A DNA stretch of 64,000 nucleotides from Gnomoniopsis sp. IMI 355080. Taxonomy: Eukaryota > Ascomycota > Sordariomycetes > Diaporthales > Gnomoniaceae. Under the pieces are notes generated by a model, which saw only the letters and a list, made by a program, of their open reading frames with translations, was not told the DNA's origin and did not search any database. Both the position numbers and the translations under genes were made by a program. Below are positions 46,344 through 57,774 of the stretch, piece by piece. Positions within the stretch are counted from its first letter, which is position 1. Each line of letters starts with the position of its first letter. The DNA lies in the NCBI GenBank assembly GCA_027946555.1, contig JAPEVC010000023.1, positions 62,001-126,000 on the forward strand. Reading direction: 5' to 3'.

Positions 46344-47726
46344 ATGGCAAAACTGGTCTCACTGCACAACCTTCCTGGGCTTTCCTTTCTTGAATTCCAT
46401 GCCGACATCTCCTACGGCGTACCTGATATCCTCCTCAATCCAAACAGCAGTATGTTTTCGAACAGGAGAACGTTGACGACTAGTGAGAGTGACCTCTCTC
46501 ATGAAATTGAGCGGGACGTCCAGTCTTGTACTCAACCTAGCTTCAAGCTGGCGCGGCCAAAACAGCCCCAACGTGTCGTCTCTGATTGCGTAGCCAACTT
46601 CCTTTCGTACATGGGCAAGAAGAACCCCTGGCCACAGCCAGTGACCAAGGACGATGAAATTTGGTTATTAGACAACACAGCCTTCCTCTCCACAAAGAAG
46701 AACAGGTTCGGAAGAACATCAACAGCGTGGGAAGCCGAGTTCGTCACTGCCGTATTCTCGCAGAAGCCGTCATGTGTGGTCCGTGACGTCGTGGTTCAGA
46801 TGGCGGAGAAGATTGGCCTGGCAGATAATGAAGAGGCAAAAACGACCATCGAGACACGATTGAGACCATTCCTTCTGGACATCCAACCTGGGAAGCAAGT
46901 TTTTGTTCTGCACGGTAGTAACTCGTTATTGGTGTTGGGACCAGGAGGAAGGAATGGCATCACGAGCGACACCAAAATCATCAACGCCGCTCCAGCAGGC
47001 ATGACCATCCCCACCACCGCAGAGGTGCCAAAGTTGACGACGGGACTGCTACAAAGCAAAACCTTCTTCTCCGATGCTGAGGGCTGGGCTGTTATTTCCG
47101 ACGTTGACGATACTATCAAGGTCACCATGACCGATGAGCCTGTTGGGATCTTACGAAGTACATTCGTTGACGATCCTCGGCCTGTTCCTGGAATGCCTGA
47201 ACTATACCAGTTTTTGCAGTCCCAGATCACATCAGCCTCGCCCTTTTTCTACCTGTCCGCCTCACCATACAACTTGTACCCTTTCTTACGCAACTTTCGA
47301 GATAGCTACTACCCCCATGGCCAGCTCATTCTCCGTGACGCCTCGTGGATGAGCCTTCCGGGGCTGATCAGCACCTTCACGCTTGGCACACAAGAGTACA
47401 AAACCGACAGGATAAAGAAGATCTACCAATGGCTCCCGAAGAAGAAGTTCATTGTTATCGGAGACTCAACACAGACTGATCCTGAGGCCTACGGTGAGGC
47501 TTACCGGACGTATGGCCACAAGTGGATCAGGCTTATCCTTATTCGAAAAGTGACAGGAGTTGCAGCTATTGGAATTGATGAGAAGAACAAGGCCGAGAGA
47601 TTCGAGCAGGCCTTTGAAGGTGTGCCGAGAAATGTATGGCATATTTTTGATCAGCCTTCAGAGTGCTACCAGGTAATCAGAGACGTAGTCAAATCTACGG
47701 AAGAAACAGCCTGGTATCTAAAGTGA
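46344..47726 (+). CDS. App1-like phosphatidate phosphatase domain protein
   Basis: Intronless, 460 residues. The C-terminal half belongs to the App1 (DUF2183) family of Mg-dependent phosphatidate phosphatases, which act on lipids at actin patches and elsewhere in yeast. The HAD-type catalytic motif DVDDT lies at residues 253-257 after GWAVISDVDD. FYLSASPYNLYPFLRNF and PKKKFIVIGDSTQTDPEAYG are the downstream catalytic blocks. The middle region (about 85-240) matches the App1 N-domain. The N-terminus is uncertain: the first in-frame ATG gives MAKLVSLHNLPGLSFLEFHA, which is not a convincing leader. An out-of-frame ATG at 46325 opens a 22-codon frame across this start. The gene converges with the aspartic protease. 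Confidence 0.85.
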   Translation: MAKLVSLHNLPGLSFLEFHADISYGVPDILLNPNSSMFSNRRTLTTSESDLSHEIERDVQSCTQPSFKLARPKQPQRVVSDCVANFLSYMGKKNPWPQPVTKDDEIWLLDNTAFLSTKKNRFGRTSTAWEAEFVTAVFSQKPSCVVRDVVVQMAEKIGLADNEEAKTTIETRLRPFLLDIQPGKQVFVLHGSNSLLVLGPGGRNGITSDTKIINAAPAGMTIPTTAEVPKLTTGLLQSKTFFSDAEGWAVISDVDDTIKVTMTDEPVGILRSTFVDDPRPVPGMPELYQFLQSQITSASPFFYLSASPYNLYPFLRNFRDSYYPHGQLILRDASWMSLPGLISTFTLGTQEYKTDRIKKIYQWLPKKKFIVIGDSTQTDPEAYGEAYRTYGHKWIRLILIRKVTGVAAIGIDEKNKAERFEQAFEGVPRNVWHIFDQPSECYQVIRDVVKSTEETAWYLK

Positions 47727-48187
47727 AGAAAGGCAACCAAATTGGAATGAGTTCGGAAATCGTTGAAACAACTCTCTAAAAGATCAAAGTTGGCACCGAA
47801 GGTGTTTTAGTCATGAGGGTGGGGATGATACAGACGATTTTCAGGAGCGGATTGAATCACTGCGGGAAATTGAACGAAGCCTTTGTTTTTTCTTTTCTTG
47901 ATTTTCCTCCCTTGGACGGGCGTTAAGGTTTCGGGGCTCGGGGCGACTGTATGATCGATGCGCAGCCTGGCTGCATTAAATTCAAAATATCGTGCAGACG
48001 TATCGTAGTAATAATAGAAATCACTGCAGATCACTAAATATGTCTTTCCACAATAATGGGAGCATTAAGTAGAGTATGAATATATGCTAAAAACACTGCT
48101 TTTGTCTCTTTTCTAGCCGGAGAGCACCATATTGCATCCGTCGCTTCATTATCCCACCAAAATTGCCATGGGCTCTTTCATCGACAT
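47727..48187. other. Convergent 3' intergenic region
   Basis: About 460 bp between two facing stop codons; nothing coding seen. Confidence 0.5.
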
Positions 48188-49668
48188 TCACTTGGAAGCC
48201 CACCCGAGCCTTGGGCTGTCAGAGCCTTCAAAAACAACGAAAGCGGCCTTTAGAGCAACATCACCAAAGATGTTGACGCCGATGTCGCTGGACGACTGAA
48301 TTCCGCCAAAGCAGGAAGAGCTTCCAGAGCTGATTTGTCCAAAGTCCATGTAATCACCAGGAATTGTGATCCTTGCGGAACCGACACCGAAGGTGAAAGA
48401 TGGTAGCGTAGCGCTGCAAGGGAAGACATATCCGCCGGCTGAGGCACTGTTCGAGGAGCCAGAGATTTGCGCATAGTATGCCTTTACAACAGAATCGGGA
48501 AGGTAAAGCAGGGTGGTTCCAGTGTCTGCAATACCATCGATCGAGGTGGACTTGAAAGAGCCCGAGCCGACGGAGTAGCCGCTCGATGTGAAGCCCCAGA
48601 ATCCCTGGGAGGTATCAACGTCGGTGTACGTGATGGATCCAGTATAGGCCGAGTCGTCGATGTAACCAAAGTTGTAGGTGCCAGCTGTAGATGGTCAGTT
48701 TCAGCATAATCAAAAGCCGGCATAATAATGTTTTGGAATAGAAAGATACTTACGAGCATGGTAACCGAGGTCCGCGGTGAAGACCGGCGAGTCCAGATTG
48801 GGGATGGCGTTAGTGAAGAATGTCTTCTGTGCAGAGGGAGACACAGTGTTCAGGGTGTCGAAGGCCAGGCCCACGAGTCCATCATTCGCAGAGTCTGAGG
48901 TGAAAGAATCAGACACCGTCTTGGCCAGCTCAACAGCTTGGCCCGTCACAGTCAAGCCTCCGATAGTGACAGTATCAGTGTAGACATCGCCAGAGGATGA
49001 AGACCCATCTCCGTAAGAAATAGACCAGGTTGCCCCTGAGAGCTTCTTGGACGTGCTGCTCTTGCTCGGCGTGTAGATAGTTTGGCCGTTGATCTAATAC
49101 GCGTTAGTCCCATTGGCACAATGAGTATGGATAATTCTATGGTACTAACCTGGCTGGACGGCGTCTCACTGCTAAACACCCACAGATCCGAGGACCCAGT
49201 ATCAAAGTCCAAGTTCAGGACCTGCGCTGGGGTGCCAATGGAGACAGGTGTAATGTAGGCATCATCAAGGGAGTCAATGGGCGTTGTCGTGGCAGAACCA
49301 GTATCGCGACCAACGACATCGAAGCTGGAGGTCAGGTTCGCAACGGCTTCTTCAAGCCAATCTGGCACTGGTTTGCCGTACTTCAAGTACGTCTTCTTGA
49401 CGGACAAAGCTCCAACGAAGTTATAATTAGGGTTCTCGACTGCATCTTGTCGTTAATAAATTTGTTCGGCATGGAGTGAGCTTCCACGTTGTCTCGGCCA
49501 CACTTTTATGGCCCATATCAAGGGAAGAGATACAGCAAATCCAGGGGATAATTTGCGTTTCTTACCTTGCTTGATCGAGACCTTGCCAGAGCTGGTGCTC
49601 AAGGGCGAGGATACGGCAGTGCTGACGAGCAGAGCGGCCACCATGGCCTTGTTGAAGAGGGCAACCAT
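48188..49668 (-). CDS. Secreted pepsin-type aspartic protease (A1 family)
   Basis: Acid extracellular endopeptidase of the aspergillopepsin/endothiapepsin type. Exons on the minus strand 49566-49668, 49150-49439, 48754-49093 and 48188-48684 give 409 residues. The signal peptide is MVALFNKAMVAALLVSTAVS. A propeptide of about 60-70 residues contains YNFVGALSVKKTYLKYGKPV. The mature enzyme starts near the DDAYITPVSIGTPAQ block. The two catalytic aspartates sit in LDFDTGSSDLW (Asp114) and GIADTGTTLLY (Asp298). YGDGSSSSGDVYTD is the active-site flap. The C-terminus is LGWASK, like related fungal enzymes. A TATA box lies about 120 bp upstream. Length and layout are normal, so I expect a functional secreted enzyme. 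Confidence 0.95.
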
Positions 49669-49784
49669 ATTGAAAACAAAGAGAGAGACTATGTGTAAGA
49701 CAAGCAAAAGACTGGATATCAGAAGGATGGAGTGTAAGGTGCGGAAGAATAATCATCGTGCTACAAATCGGTCATCTAGGTCGT

Positions 49785-49792
49785 CTTATATA
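49785..49792 (-). promoter_or_regulatory. TATA box of the aspartic protease
   Basis: TATATAAG on the minus strand, about 120 bp before the start codon. Confidence 0.55.
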
Positions 49793-51586
49793 CTCAACCC
49801 GTCTTGCTGTCTACAATTACACAATCAAGTCCCGCAGCCTATTGAGGTACGCCAAGCATTCGTAAATTGAAGGGCAGTCTCGTCTACGGTGATACTCACT
49901 AGTCACGATGCACGGTAATGGGCCAAAAATTTGTTGCGTCGTGGTAAGACCCCTGAGGGTACCTAAGTAGGTACTCATGGAAGTAATTCTAGTGGCACAG
50001 CGGAGGCAGTCAACGCAGCACGGATCAAGGTACCCCCAGTCAAGTAGAGTCGCATTTCTACTATAGACAGAAGCTTGACTAGGATGTCAGCTGAACCTCG
50101 GTGACAGCTTCATGTGGTGACAGTATGGGGCGGCCCGGAGGCCAATGGTAACAAAGAGACAGAGATGCAACGGACCCCCTTTTAGTACACATAAACAACA
50201 GCTGCCCTTCCTAGTTAGTTCCTCCTGGAAAGGCAAGGAGACACGACCATCCGCGGAGTGGGGAGTGCTGAAAGCGGTGTCCTTCTCCCGCCAGAGAGCA
50301 GATCATGATTTCCACATCAACAACGGACCATTCCCGAATATACAGCGCAACAGGTACAGTACCTGTGCGGGCTCGGTCTGCGGTCTGGATCAGCTGGAGC
50401 CCCCGCCAACCTATCACCTGCCGTAAAGTGCCTAGCTATTGTCGCAACATCTGAATTGGTTTAGTTTACCATAAACTAGCTTCGCAGGCAAATTGTATCC
50501 CTGTTATGGTATATCCTCCGGAAAGTCTGACTGGGTGAGCACCCGGAGGCGGCTCCATCATCGTGATCAGGGGTGCTGTCCATCCCGGACGATAAGCATA
50601 AAGCTTAATTTAGCCTCACATCTATCCTTGTATGCTCAGGTGCATTCGTGACTACTTTGCTTGAGTAACTACTATGTACACAAGAAGACGTCGTCGACGC
50701 TCCACAGTCCGGGCCGTATCCTACTGTACTTTATTAGTCTGTCTTCACATTTTTTCTGTGGCTAGTCAGATGACGGTCAGACGGTCAGACGGCAGGCTCC
50801 GCGGATACGAGACAAGTGAGGAGTTGGTAGGACAAGCCTGGCAAAAGCGGCCGGTCCGCCTCTGTCGTGCGTTTTATGTAACACGTCCATTCCTGCATCT
50901 AACGAAGTGACACACGAACACAACAGCAACTCATGATCTCATCCCGCGAACCAGGTGCTTGCACGCTCTACAAAGTACCGAACATATGTCATGTCGCAGG
51001 TGCTCATAAGCTGCATGAGGAATACAAAATCTGAATTCATGGTGCACTTCGTGGTTCGGTCGAATCCATTTATAGAAGGTGTGATACCTTGGTAGGCTTC
51101 ACTCTATTTATTAATCAATATGGCGGAGCCGATGCCAGAGGCTATCCTCTCACACGGGAGCACGCCTGAACGACGGCTTGTCCGTCATCTCGGACGTTAA
51201 TTTAACTTAGTAGGCTGTGTCCACAGTTCGTCCAAGAACTTCACTGCTTCCTCGGCAGATCTTCAGCAATACAGGGCATATCCCTGCCGACTCTAAATCA
51301 CGACGTGCAGATGCCCACATTCTACCATCCACTGTCCGCAGCCATCCAAAAAAGAACAAGGAAAAAAAAAGAGCATTCTTCGCTGTACGTGAAGTTACTA
51401 GCTGTCAAACCAGTTCTTACTGATTCGAGCGTCTTCTTTCTATCATATGACCTTCCGGATGTCTCTTAGTGGACTGACTCGTGGTTGACGCACCCACCCA
51501 ACTGAACAGGACGTGTTGCGTGAGGCAACCAACCTTTCGCAATGCGCGGAAACTTGCAGTCATCCATGGATTGTAGATCTTACGAT

Positions 51587-51633
51587 TTCTTCTTCTTCTT
51601 CTTCTTCTTCTTCTTCTTCTTCTTCTTCTTCTT
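51587..51633. repeat. (TTC)n microsatellite, about 15 copies
   Basis: Uninterrupted TTC repeat. It yields poly-Ser, poly-Phe and poly-Lys shadow frames that are not genes. Confidence 0.95.
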
Positions 51634-51905
51634 TCTCCGCTCCCCTCCCTTCAAGTATGGGACAAGAAACGGACCGAATAGAAGAGAAAGAGGATCAAAT
51701 ATTTCAAAAAATTGGCATAGTGAAGGCTTCAAAAAAGTGCAGCAGCCTCGACAGCCAGGTCTCAGAATGAAAGGTAGTGGCAATGTATAGATATTCGATT
51801 AGAATTACTAATATGAAGGTTTGTTGGACGCTTATTGCGTACTGAATATCTTCATGGCACGTTGAAATCGGCTCTGATAATATTGACGTTACCTAATAGA
51901 ATAAC

Positions 51906-54558
51906 TCACTACAATTCGTGTCAGTAAACGATGTAACAAAATCCATGTGAGGAGACGGAGACGATGGTAATCCATAGCACGCCAGTACTCACAATTTCAA
52001 TCCAACGAGCCATCCACTTTTCAACAGTCTGTTGAGCCTCCTCCACCAATCCGAGCTCTGCAAAAATAGCAAATTAGTACTAGATCATGTTCATGTAAAT
52101 GTTCGAGGGATCGACATACCGAGCATCAGCTGCACGCTACCTCTAATACCACTCTCGAGAGCAGAGGCAATCCAAGCCTACTAATGGTTAGCAAAAGGCG
52201 ACTTGGTCGACAAGATGTGGTGCCATAGTGAGGCTGTCTCAAGAAGTCTTACATGTGTGTATGACGTGTGCTCGCCAACAAAGATCATCTGTTTGAATGT
52301 GTTAGCATAGCATTGTGACCGTGATTACCCAGATAGCGAGGATCCAAGTGTTTCAACAAATCACTTACGTTTTGATGCGTCTTGAAGTACTCGGGCAAGT
52401 ACAATTGGTGTTGACCGATGGCAGGGCTCGCCCACGAGCCAGACTCCAACGGATCCAAGACCCAGCAGCGGCGGTTATAGTTCCCAGTGAACTGTTCACG
52501 GGCAACTTCTCCATGGATTTCGATCATAGCCTGCAGCACATACTGCATATGCTCGTCGTCGGTGGCAGAAGCCCAACGCTCTCCCCAGTTCCCAGAGACG
52601 TAACTACCTAGCATGGTAGCTGGGCCTGTACCATTGATGTTGTACGAGGGGTAGCAGATGGAGCCAATTCCGGGAATGTCTGTCGCGGTAGAGCATGAGC
52701 CATAGATGGGGTTCTCGTAGTGTTCCCAGAACCGGGTTTCGAATTCGAGTGCCACTTTGCAAGCTGAACCGTATTCCAAGTTGCTGATTGCGTTCTTCAT
52801 GGTCAAGTCCACTTCACTGGGCAGTCGCCAGTTCTTGACGACGCTGAATGGGACAGCAACCACTGCGTAGTCGTACGTAGAGTTTTGAAACGCTGTTTCT
52901 GTGTAATTGTGGCGCCACAGGAGGCTCACCTGCTCGTTCTCCGCATCCCACTCTACGCGTTCGATTTTTCGATTCATTGTGGTGAAATTGTCGACGAGCG
53001 GGTGGAAGGACTCAGGAAGTCTGTTCAGGCCACCATCTATGGTCTTCCACTCCGCCGCCGAAAAGTAAAGTCCGTCATACCAGGTGTCCCAGAACGAGTC
53101 TCCACCGGATCCATCAGAAATAATGTCAGTATCATTGAGATTAGCGTGTAGATAGTTCACCATGTAGGCGAATTCGGACCATTGGTCACCAGGCAGACCA
53201 TCGAGACCGCTGTCTAAAAACATGTCAGCCACCTATATGCTATTTATAACCCTGTAGATCTACCGTGGATCTCTTGGAGGTCTTGGCCGCTTGGCTACCT
53301 AGGGTGTGGTGACATCCCGCCTACAACTTGCATATGAGATGTAAGGGGAGCATCCGGCGCGGGTAATGTATTCAAAGGGAGCTTTAGTTCCATGGATTGA
53401 AACTTACCAATGAATTCCCTGTGGGCTTCGAACATATTTGTTGCCATTTTTGCGTAGAATTCATCGCTTACAGTCACATCGTCAACCTGATTTGTCAACG
53501 AGATAGTTGACGCATCGTCGACAGTCTGGACCGAGAAGGAAGAGTTGGCGGCAACCTGTGCGACGGTAGGAGGCATACCATCGGCTGTCCGAATGCCGTT
53601 GTAGTAGTACAGGCCGTTGTCATTCGACTGGTACCAAGGAATGAAGTCGACGCTCCAATTAGCAGCATGATTGTTGAGCTCATTCATTTCCGCAGCCAAT
53701 TGGAACACCAATTGATGGTCTGTGATGTTGAATGTCTGGTTTGTGGAAGAAGTCCACTGGTATGGGAAGCGCATCGGACCCATTTCTGAACACAATCATC
53801 GTTAGTTGATGGGAAGATTTTCCTTGTCCGAAATATTGTAACTGACCTTGGTACGAGTAGTTAAAAGGACCTCCAGACAGATACACAGTATGCACCCGCC
53901 CGCCAAGCCTTTCGCCGCCTTCTAAGATTTCGAGATTCTCGAACCCAGCTTGTCTCAAAGCCAAGAAAGTCATGAGACCTGACATACCTCCGCCGACAAT
54001 TCCGATTTTCTTGTTCTTCGCTGCACTGACATCCACAGAGCTGAGGTTCTTGCTCTGGAGTAGCTCCACACCATCAAACCACGGACCCCATGCGTCAATG
54101 CCGGTAGCGTTGTCCATGGCAATGGAAAAATCACTAGAGTCTCGTTTCTTCAATGCTGAGCGCTTTTGAATTTCCTGGACCCCCCTCTTCCGGCTACGCT
54201 GGGAACCGAGATGTTGAGGCTCACTTCTACCAAGCAGAGTCCCGTCTTCGGACCACGCTGATAGGCAGCCGCCGGAAAAGGCATCATCAGGTATCAACCA
54301 AACTAATCTCTGGACCGCATTCGAGGGGAGATGGCGGGCAACGACGGCATGGTGAGCATCGGCTTGTCGACGATCCAGACAAGAGCCATACGATACGTCT
54401 ATAGCGCCCTCAACCTGCTTGTCCAAGGAAATGTGGATGTTTGCGGCGCGTGAGTTGAGTTTCGTTCGAGTCTCGAGACGGACAGGATGAGTCGAAAGCG
54501 AGGCTGAGAAAGCGATCTGACTTAATGCCAGTGTCGCGAGACCGATTTGAGGGATCAT
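51906..54558 (-). CDS. Secreted L-amino acid oxidase (flavin amine oxidase)
   Basis: FAD enzyme that deaminates L-amino acids to keto acids, ammonia and hydrogen peroxide. Exons on the minus strand are 53847-54558, 53408-53785, 52369-53213, 52253-52288 (36 nt), 52120-52177 and 51993-52057; a final intron at 51909-51992 is followed at once by the TGA at 51906-51908. The product is 698 residues. The ATG at 54558 was chosen because it gives a signal peptide (MIPQIGLATLALSQIAFSAS). A region of about 150 residues precedes the FAD-binding GGGMSG at 189-194, followed by EGGERLGGRV. EMGPMRFP is the conserved amine-oxidase arginine motif. The C-terminal FAD block is MIFVGEHTSYTHAWIASALE then SGIRG. 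It lies in tandem with a sugar transporter. Confidence 0.92.
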
Positions 54559-54682
54559 TGTCACGATGAGAGGCAACAGAAATGCTCTACAGCCACCGCT
54601 GGACGTTAGGTGTGAGGAAGACAAGACCCAACGAATCTGATGATCCAAGGTAGTTGTCTTAAGCTTAACGAGGACACTCGTC

Positions 54683-54688
54683 TTTATA
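54683..54688 (-). promoter_or_regulatory. TATA box of the L-amino acid oxidase
   Basis: TATAAA on the minus strand, about 125 bp before the start codon, with GATA motifs just upstream. Confidence 0.45.
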
Positions 54689-54690
54689 TT

Positions 54691-54763
54691 CTTATCTATA
54701 TTGGTGTCTGATGATTCCTCGATGTTCAATCTTTCGCTATCGTTGAAATCAATCCAGCTATCT
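54691..54763 (-). promoter_or_regulatory. Three GATA motifs upstream of the L-amino acid oxidase
   Basis: HGATAR matches on the minus strand at 54691-54696 (GATAAG, preceded by A), 54737-54742 (CGATAG) and 54758-54763 (AGATAG). AreA/NIT2 GATA factors activate nitrogen-scavenging genes in filamentous fungi, which fits an amino acid oxidase. Occupancy is inferred only. Confidence 0.35.
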
Positions 54764-55480
54764 TGTCGGACAACTGAATCCATTATATTCCCGTACTTTG
54801 GTGGAGACAATCCCAGGGTCCCTTTCTGTGGGAGCATTGGAACTGGCACTAATAAGACTTGATTGATTCTGTCCGTCGCCGTATCTGTCGAGAATCAGGA
54901 GGGTTCTACCTGAAAAGCGAGAAGCAACGTGGATCCATTTCAAAAAAATCAGCTCAATAATCCACTCAACCGGCAAAGGGATCTTGATAAATGTCGTTAG
55001 CGATAGGCACTGACCGACAACCGTGCCCGAGCGGAAGCGGGCGGAAGGAAGTGATAATGCTCTTGGCATACAACCTGACCGAATCCATGACTTATATCAG
55101 AGCTGGTGACCAGCGAGTAGGTATGCCGGTATTGATCCGGTTGACCCGGTCTAGCTGGGCTACAAGTTGATTTTAGTGGATCAATTGCAGAAGGGAAAAG
55201 GCCGTCTGGATCACAATCCTCCACCTGGGAACTAATCGCCGTTGTCTTCCATGACGAGGCCCTTTGCGGACCCTGATAAGGTCGCCATTCCCGGTGGGAT
55301 TGGCCCATTTCTTCTAAAGAGGCTTCACCGCATGCATCAGGTCAACGTTCTTCCAAGGTTTCCAAGAGATATCCATCATCTATTGAAGTCTACATACATC
55401 AATTTTAGTTACTACCTTAGAGACCTCTTCCTCAAATCATTAAGGCACTAAGATGACTTCAACATCAGACTCAACAGTTA

Positions 55481-57774
55481 TCAATTCTTCTCATCTTCCG
55501 GGAGATCAGAGACATCCATCCGGTGGCTGTGATGTTCGCTGCCTGGCTTGTCGTGGTCACGCTGCGTCTGTTCTTCCCGTATAATTTCGCGTCCACCTTG
55601 GACGTGATTGGCGCCACCAAAGAGTTTATCCATTTCCTCCAAGGGAACTCCTCTCGTCTCTGGGATCAAGAATATGACGTAGAGTACCAATAGACAATTT
55701 ATGCCGGCAAACACTAGAGGATCTCGCGTTAGTTATCACACTCCACACAAACTGCACGCTCACGTTCTCCAATGAGTTCCCAAGTTGGATAAGACTCGAC
55801 TTGCACGGCTTCCAAGTTGTCTGAGTTCAAAGACGAGACATGATGACTGAAGAACGTACTGTAAAATGCGTAGAAGCCACAATTGTTCAGGAAAGTGGGG
55901 AAAAATTGTTGCACGATAGCGTTTGCAATATTCTGAGTCTGGCCAGCCATGCCAACTCCCTGGGCACGGACGTTCATACTGAAGATCTCGGAGCTCCAGA
56001 TCCAGGTGACCGCGCCCCATGATGGTTTGTAAAAGAAAATGAAGAGGAATAGTAGAAAGACAATGGCAATTCCAACCGACTGAGACTTAGCCCCGTCAGC
56101 CAGGTCCGGAGTCTGTGTCTCGACTGTCGCGACAATCAGCATACAGCAGGCCATGCCCATGCCTGACCAAGCCATATCGTTAGCTTTTCCATGTTCAATG
56201 ATTCAAAGGTGATGCGATCTTTCTCGTCCTCAAATTCTTCGAGATGTTGGAATCCACATGAGTATAGCACAAGGAAGAGAACACTTACCACCAACGATGA
56301 ATAGGACTTTGCGTCCCCAACGCTCCACGACCCAAGTGACATTCAGACAAAACAAGATCGAGAAAGTGGCGTTCAATGCATTGATCAGGGCAATTGTTGA
56401 GGACGACGTGAAGATCTTTTTATAGATTTTGGTCGAATAGGTGCTGAGGGAACCTTGGCCCGTCAATTGTTGTCCTGCATTCATGCCAAGAGCCAGTAGC
56501 AGCCGCTTTCGAACAGATTTGTCTTTCCACAGTGCAGCGTAGCCGGAGGAGGTGTCCTTGCTGTTTCTTTCGAACTCGACTGCTTCAATAATGGATTGCA
56601 GCTCTTCTTCAGCTTCCTCTGCACTTTGCCGGGTGAGAACGAGAGCTTGGCGAGCTTTGTCTACTTGGTTGTGCTTGATGAACCTGTTAAAGTCAGATCG
56701 CCATTCGATCTCCCTTAGTAACGGGTATCTTTTTCTTGGGATAGATGAGTTCACGGAGCTGCCTGGGGTGAAAATTTGGGTACAATATTGGTGCATATGG
56801 CTCAGAAGGGTGAGCTCACAACCTCGTCAGATCAGGAAGTGACAGACAGCCTCATTCATCCCATACCTAGGGACCTCCCTCCCCAAAGAGAGAACAAGGG
56901 ATTGAGTGATTCCAGCTAGTCTCTCACACTGCATTCGAACGGTGTCGACGTCAGGAAATGAAAAGGCCACGACTTACCATCTCGGGGATCCTGGGAGAGT
57001 GGGGAGGACCGCAAGGACGTAAATAGGAATCAGAAGCTGGAATATGCACAAAATTCTCCAGTCCCACTCCTTTGGCAGACGATCGACGTATTTCGTACAG
57101 GCATAGTTGATCCAGAAAGCGAAAAATAGCCCGATGCTATAGCAGATCTGGTGAATGGTTAGCAGGCATCAAGACAGAGGATTGGATCACACTTACCTGC
57201 CAAAATGTCATGACAATCCCGCGAATCTTGTGTGGCGTGACCTCACCGATGTAGGATGGACCGGCAGAGAGTGCGATACCCTGACCAAGACCAACAATGG
57301 CTCGTCCCGCGATGAACATACCCAAAGTATGTTTGGTGGTGAAAGTCTCGAGTATGGCACCAATCATGACGAGCAAGCTTCCAATAGCCATTGCCATCTT
57401 TCGGCCGAGTATGTCGGCAGCTGGTGCAGCCAGGAACCACCCACTGATGATCGCGCAAACAGAGTAAGCGGTGTTCACACCACCAATAGTCTCGCTTCCT
57501 GGATTGCCCATCCAATCAACCCAATTATCCGATCCCTGGACTGCATTGTACACCTGAAAGCGAGGTTCAGCTGTTAGATGCCTTCATTCTGCAGGACTTG
57601 ATGGATGGGAACTAGACTCAAGAGGCTTACAGAAGCATCGAAACCATAGTATGAGTTACATAATGCAGCTGAGAGGGCGCAGAACCTGGAAAACCACCTT
57701 TAGTACCAGCACTGAAAAGTTGAAAAGGCTACCGGGGCTTACCAGGCGTAGGCCTTGGGACTTAAAACAGCCAT
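55481..57774 (-). CDS. MFS sugar transporter
   Basis: Plasma-membrane sugar porter of the fungal hexose/lactose permease type. Seven exons on the minus strand: 57743-57774, 57631-57685, 57197-57553, 56978-57147, 56289-56683, 55860-56162 and 55481-55713, giving 514 residues and about twelve helices. Signature blocks are YYGFDAS in helix 1, PAADILGRKMAMAIG (loop 2-3), GRAIVGLGQGIALSAGPSYI, and GEVTPHKIRG. Further on come LPGSPRW at the end of helix 6, GMNAGQQLTGQ in helix 7, VVERWGRKVL, WIWSSEIFSMNVRAQGVGMA, and PETRGVPLEEMDKLFGG at the C-terminus. The fourth intron (56684-56977, 294 bp) is far longer than the others, and its 3' part is open in the exon frame. The tail is hydrophilic and acidic. 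Substrate is not deducible. Confidence 0.9.

Larger units (their letters stand above)
49669..51905. other. Intergenic region
   Basis: About 2.2 kb. It holds the protease promoter, a TACCTAAGTAGGTAC microrepeat near 49961 and the TTC microsatellite. Otherwise only short frames. Confidence 0.5.
54559..55480. other. Intergenic region, oxidase promoter
   Basis: About 0.9 kb between the oxidase start and the transporter stop on the same strand. Apart from the TATA and GATA motifs, nothing recognised. Confidence 0.45.

Noticed and set aside
51542..51790. Frames with poly-Ser, poly-Phe and poly-Lys runs
   Set aside because: Pure translation of the TTC microsatellite.
51906..57774. Biosynthetic or catabolic cluster formed by the oxidase and the sugar transporter
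   Set aside because: Only two tandem genes with unrelated roles, no regulator and no core synthase; proximity alone is not evidence.
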